Below, in pieces: positions 12,476 through 12,843 of a stretch of DNA of 12,843 nt (within the stretch, counting starts at the first letter, position 1; each line of letters begins with the position of its first letter). The notes beneath the pieces are model-generated. The model was not told where the DNA came from. It saw only the letters and a list, made by a program, of their open reading frames with translations, and searched no databases. Position numbers and translations under genes: made by a program. Source of the DNA: Candidatus Nomurabacteria bacterium (lineage in GTDB: Bacteria > Patescibacteriota > Minisyncoccia > Phycocordibacterales > UBA2100); contig CALRIB010000018.1 in NCBI GenBank assembly GCA_943359705.1, forward strand, positions 1 through 12,843, written 5' to 3'.

Positions 12476-12843
12476 ATGCAGAAACTGCTGACCGGTCTCC
12501 AGCCCTCGGGCACGCTTCACATCGGCAACTATTTCGGCGCTCTAAAGCCCTTTGTGGAGCTTTCGCGCGAATACGACGCGATGCTGATGGTCGCTGACTA
12601 CCACGCCCTTACCTCGCTCAAAAAGCCGGACGAAATGCGCGCCAATATCATAAGCGTGGCCAAAGACTATATCGCGGCCGGTATTGACCCGAGGAAATCT
12701 ATTATTTTCAAACAGTCAGATGTGCCGGAGCACACAGAGCTTGCATGGATTTTCCAGTGCCTCGTCACAGTGCCGTTCCTCGAACTTTCGCACGCGTATA
12801 AAGATAAGGTCGCGAAAGGATTGGAAGCCAACGCCGGTCTCTT
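12476..12843 (+). CDS. trpS: Tryptophanyl-tRNA synthetase, N-terminal part (3' end outside window)
   Basis: The first 122 complete codons of a class I aminoacyl-tRNA synthetase are present; it charges tRNA-Trp with tryptophan using ATP. The opening LLTGLQPSGTLHIGNYFGAL carries the HIGH-type signature as HIGN at residues 15-18. It is followed by MLMVADYHALTS (about 37-48), AAGIDPRKSIIFKQSDVPEH, and FLELSHAYKDKVAKG, which matches the family's M-L-x-R-x-H-x-Y-K-D-K region. The KMSKS loop lies beyond the window. There is no SD; the ATG at 12476 is set by the conserved N-terminus and lies 11 nt after an extended -10. It shares no obvious functional link with the kinase upstream. Confidence 0.95.
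   Translation, partial: MQKLLTGLQPSGTLHIGNYFGALKPFVELSREYDAMLMVADYHALTSLKKPDEMRANIISVAKDYIAAGIDPRKSIIFKQSDVPEHTELAWIFQCLVTVPFLELSHAYKDKVAKGLEANAGL

Overview
The window reads as a compact chromosomal segment of a Candidate Phyla Radiation (Patescibacteria) bacterium, most likely of the Parcubacteria type. This placement is inference. It rests on tight gene packing, a short uL13, a secreted protein pairing a Patescibacteria-style peptidoglycan-binding domain with beta-sandwich repeats, several conserved-looking but unrecognised membrane and secreted proteins, and start codons that mostly lack Shine-Dalgarno (SD) sequences. UGA is used as a stop (grpE and the 10022-10795 gene), which argues against the recoded Gracilibacteria/Absconditabacteria lineages. 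No mobile element, CRISPR array, tRNA or rRNA was seen.

Layout. (1) Positions 1-3077: the end of the alpha ribosomal operon and its usual extension, rpsK (partial)-rpsD-rpoA-rplQ-rplM-rpsI. A good promoter candidate at the end of rpsD could drive rpoA onward. (2) 3100-3392: a self-contained mini transcription unit with a palindrome overlapping the -35, an extended -10, a purine-rich leader, a perfect SD, a 49-codon single-pass membrane microprotein and a terminator. (3) 3425-6974: the Hsp70 chaperone cluster grpE-dnaK-dnaJ. Each gene has its own promoter candidate a few bases before the start codon. (4) 7068-7562: a small polytopic membrane protein, preceded by an intergenic inverted repeat related to one in front of rplQ. 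It converges on (5) 7559-8992, minus strand: a secreted peptidoglycan-binding, beta-sandwich surface protein, divergent from (6) 9077-9646, another membrane protein. (7) 9681-12441: a probable three-gene operon of a secreted eight-cysteine protein, an unrecognised 257-residue soluble protein and a multi-TM sensor histidine kinase with no partner response regulator in view. (8) 12476-end: trpS, 5' part.

The most distinctive signal is regulatory. The nine-base motif TGCTANNAT (extended -10 box) occurs five times in intergenic DNA. In three cases it is followed by a start codon 6-9 bases later, and in trpS 11 bases later. Similar -10 boxes precede dnaK, dnaJ and the 9681 gene. The predicted transcripts would begin at or within a few bases of the start codon, so they would be leaderless or nearly so. 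The microprotein is the opposite case, with a real leader and a canonical SD. No tools were run: all family assignments come from reading the translations, and all promoter and terminator calls come from reading the DNA.
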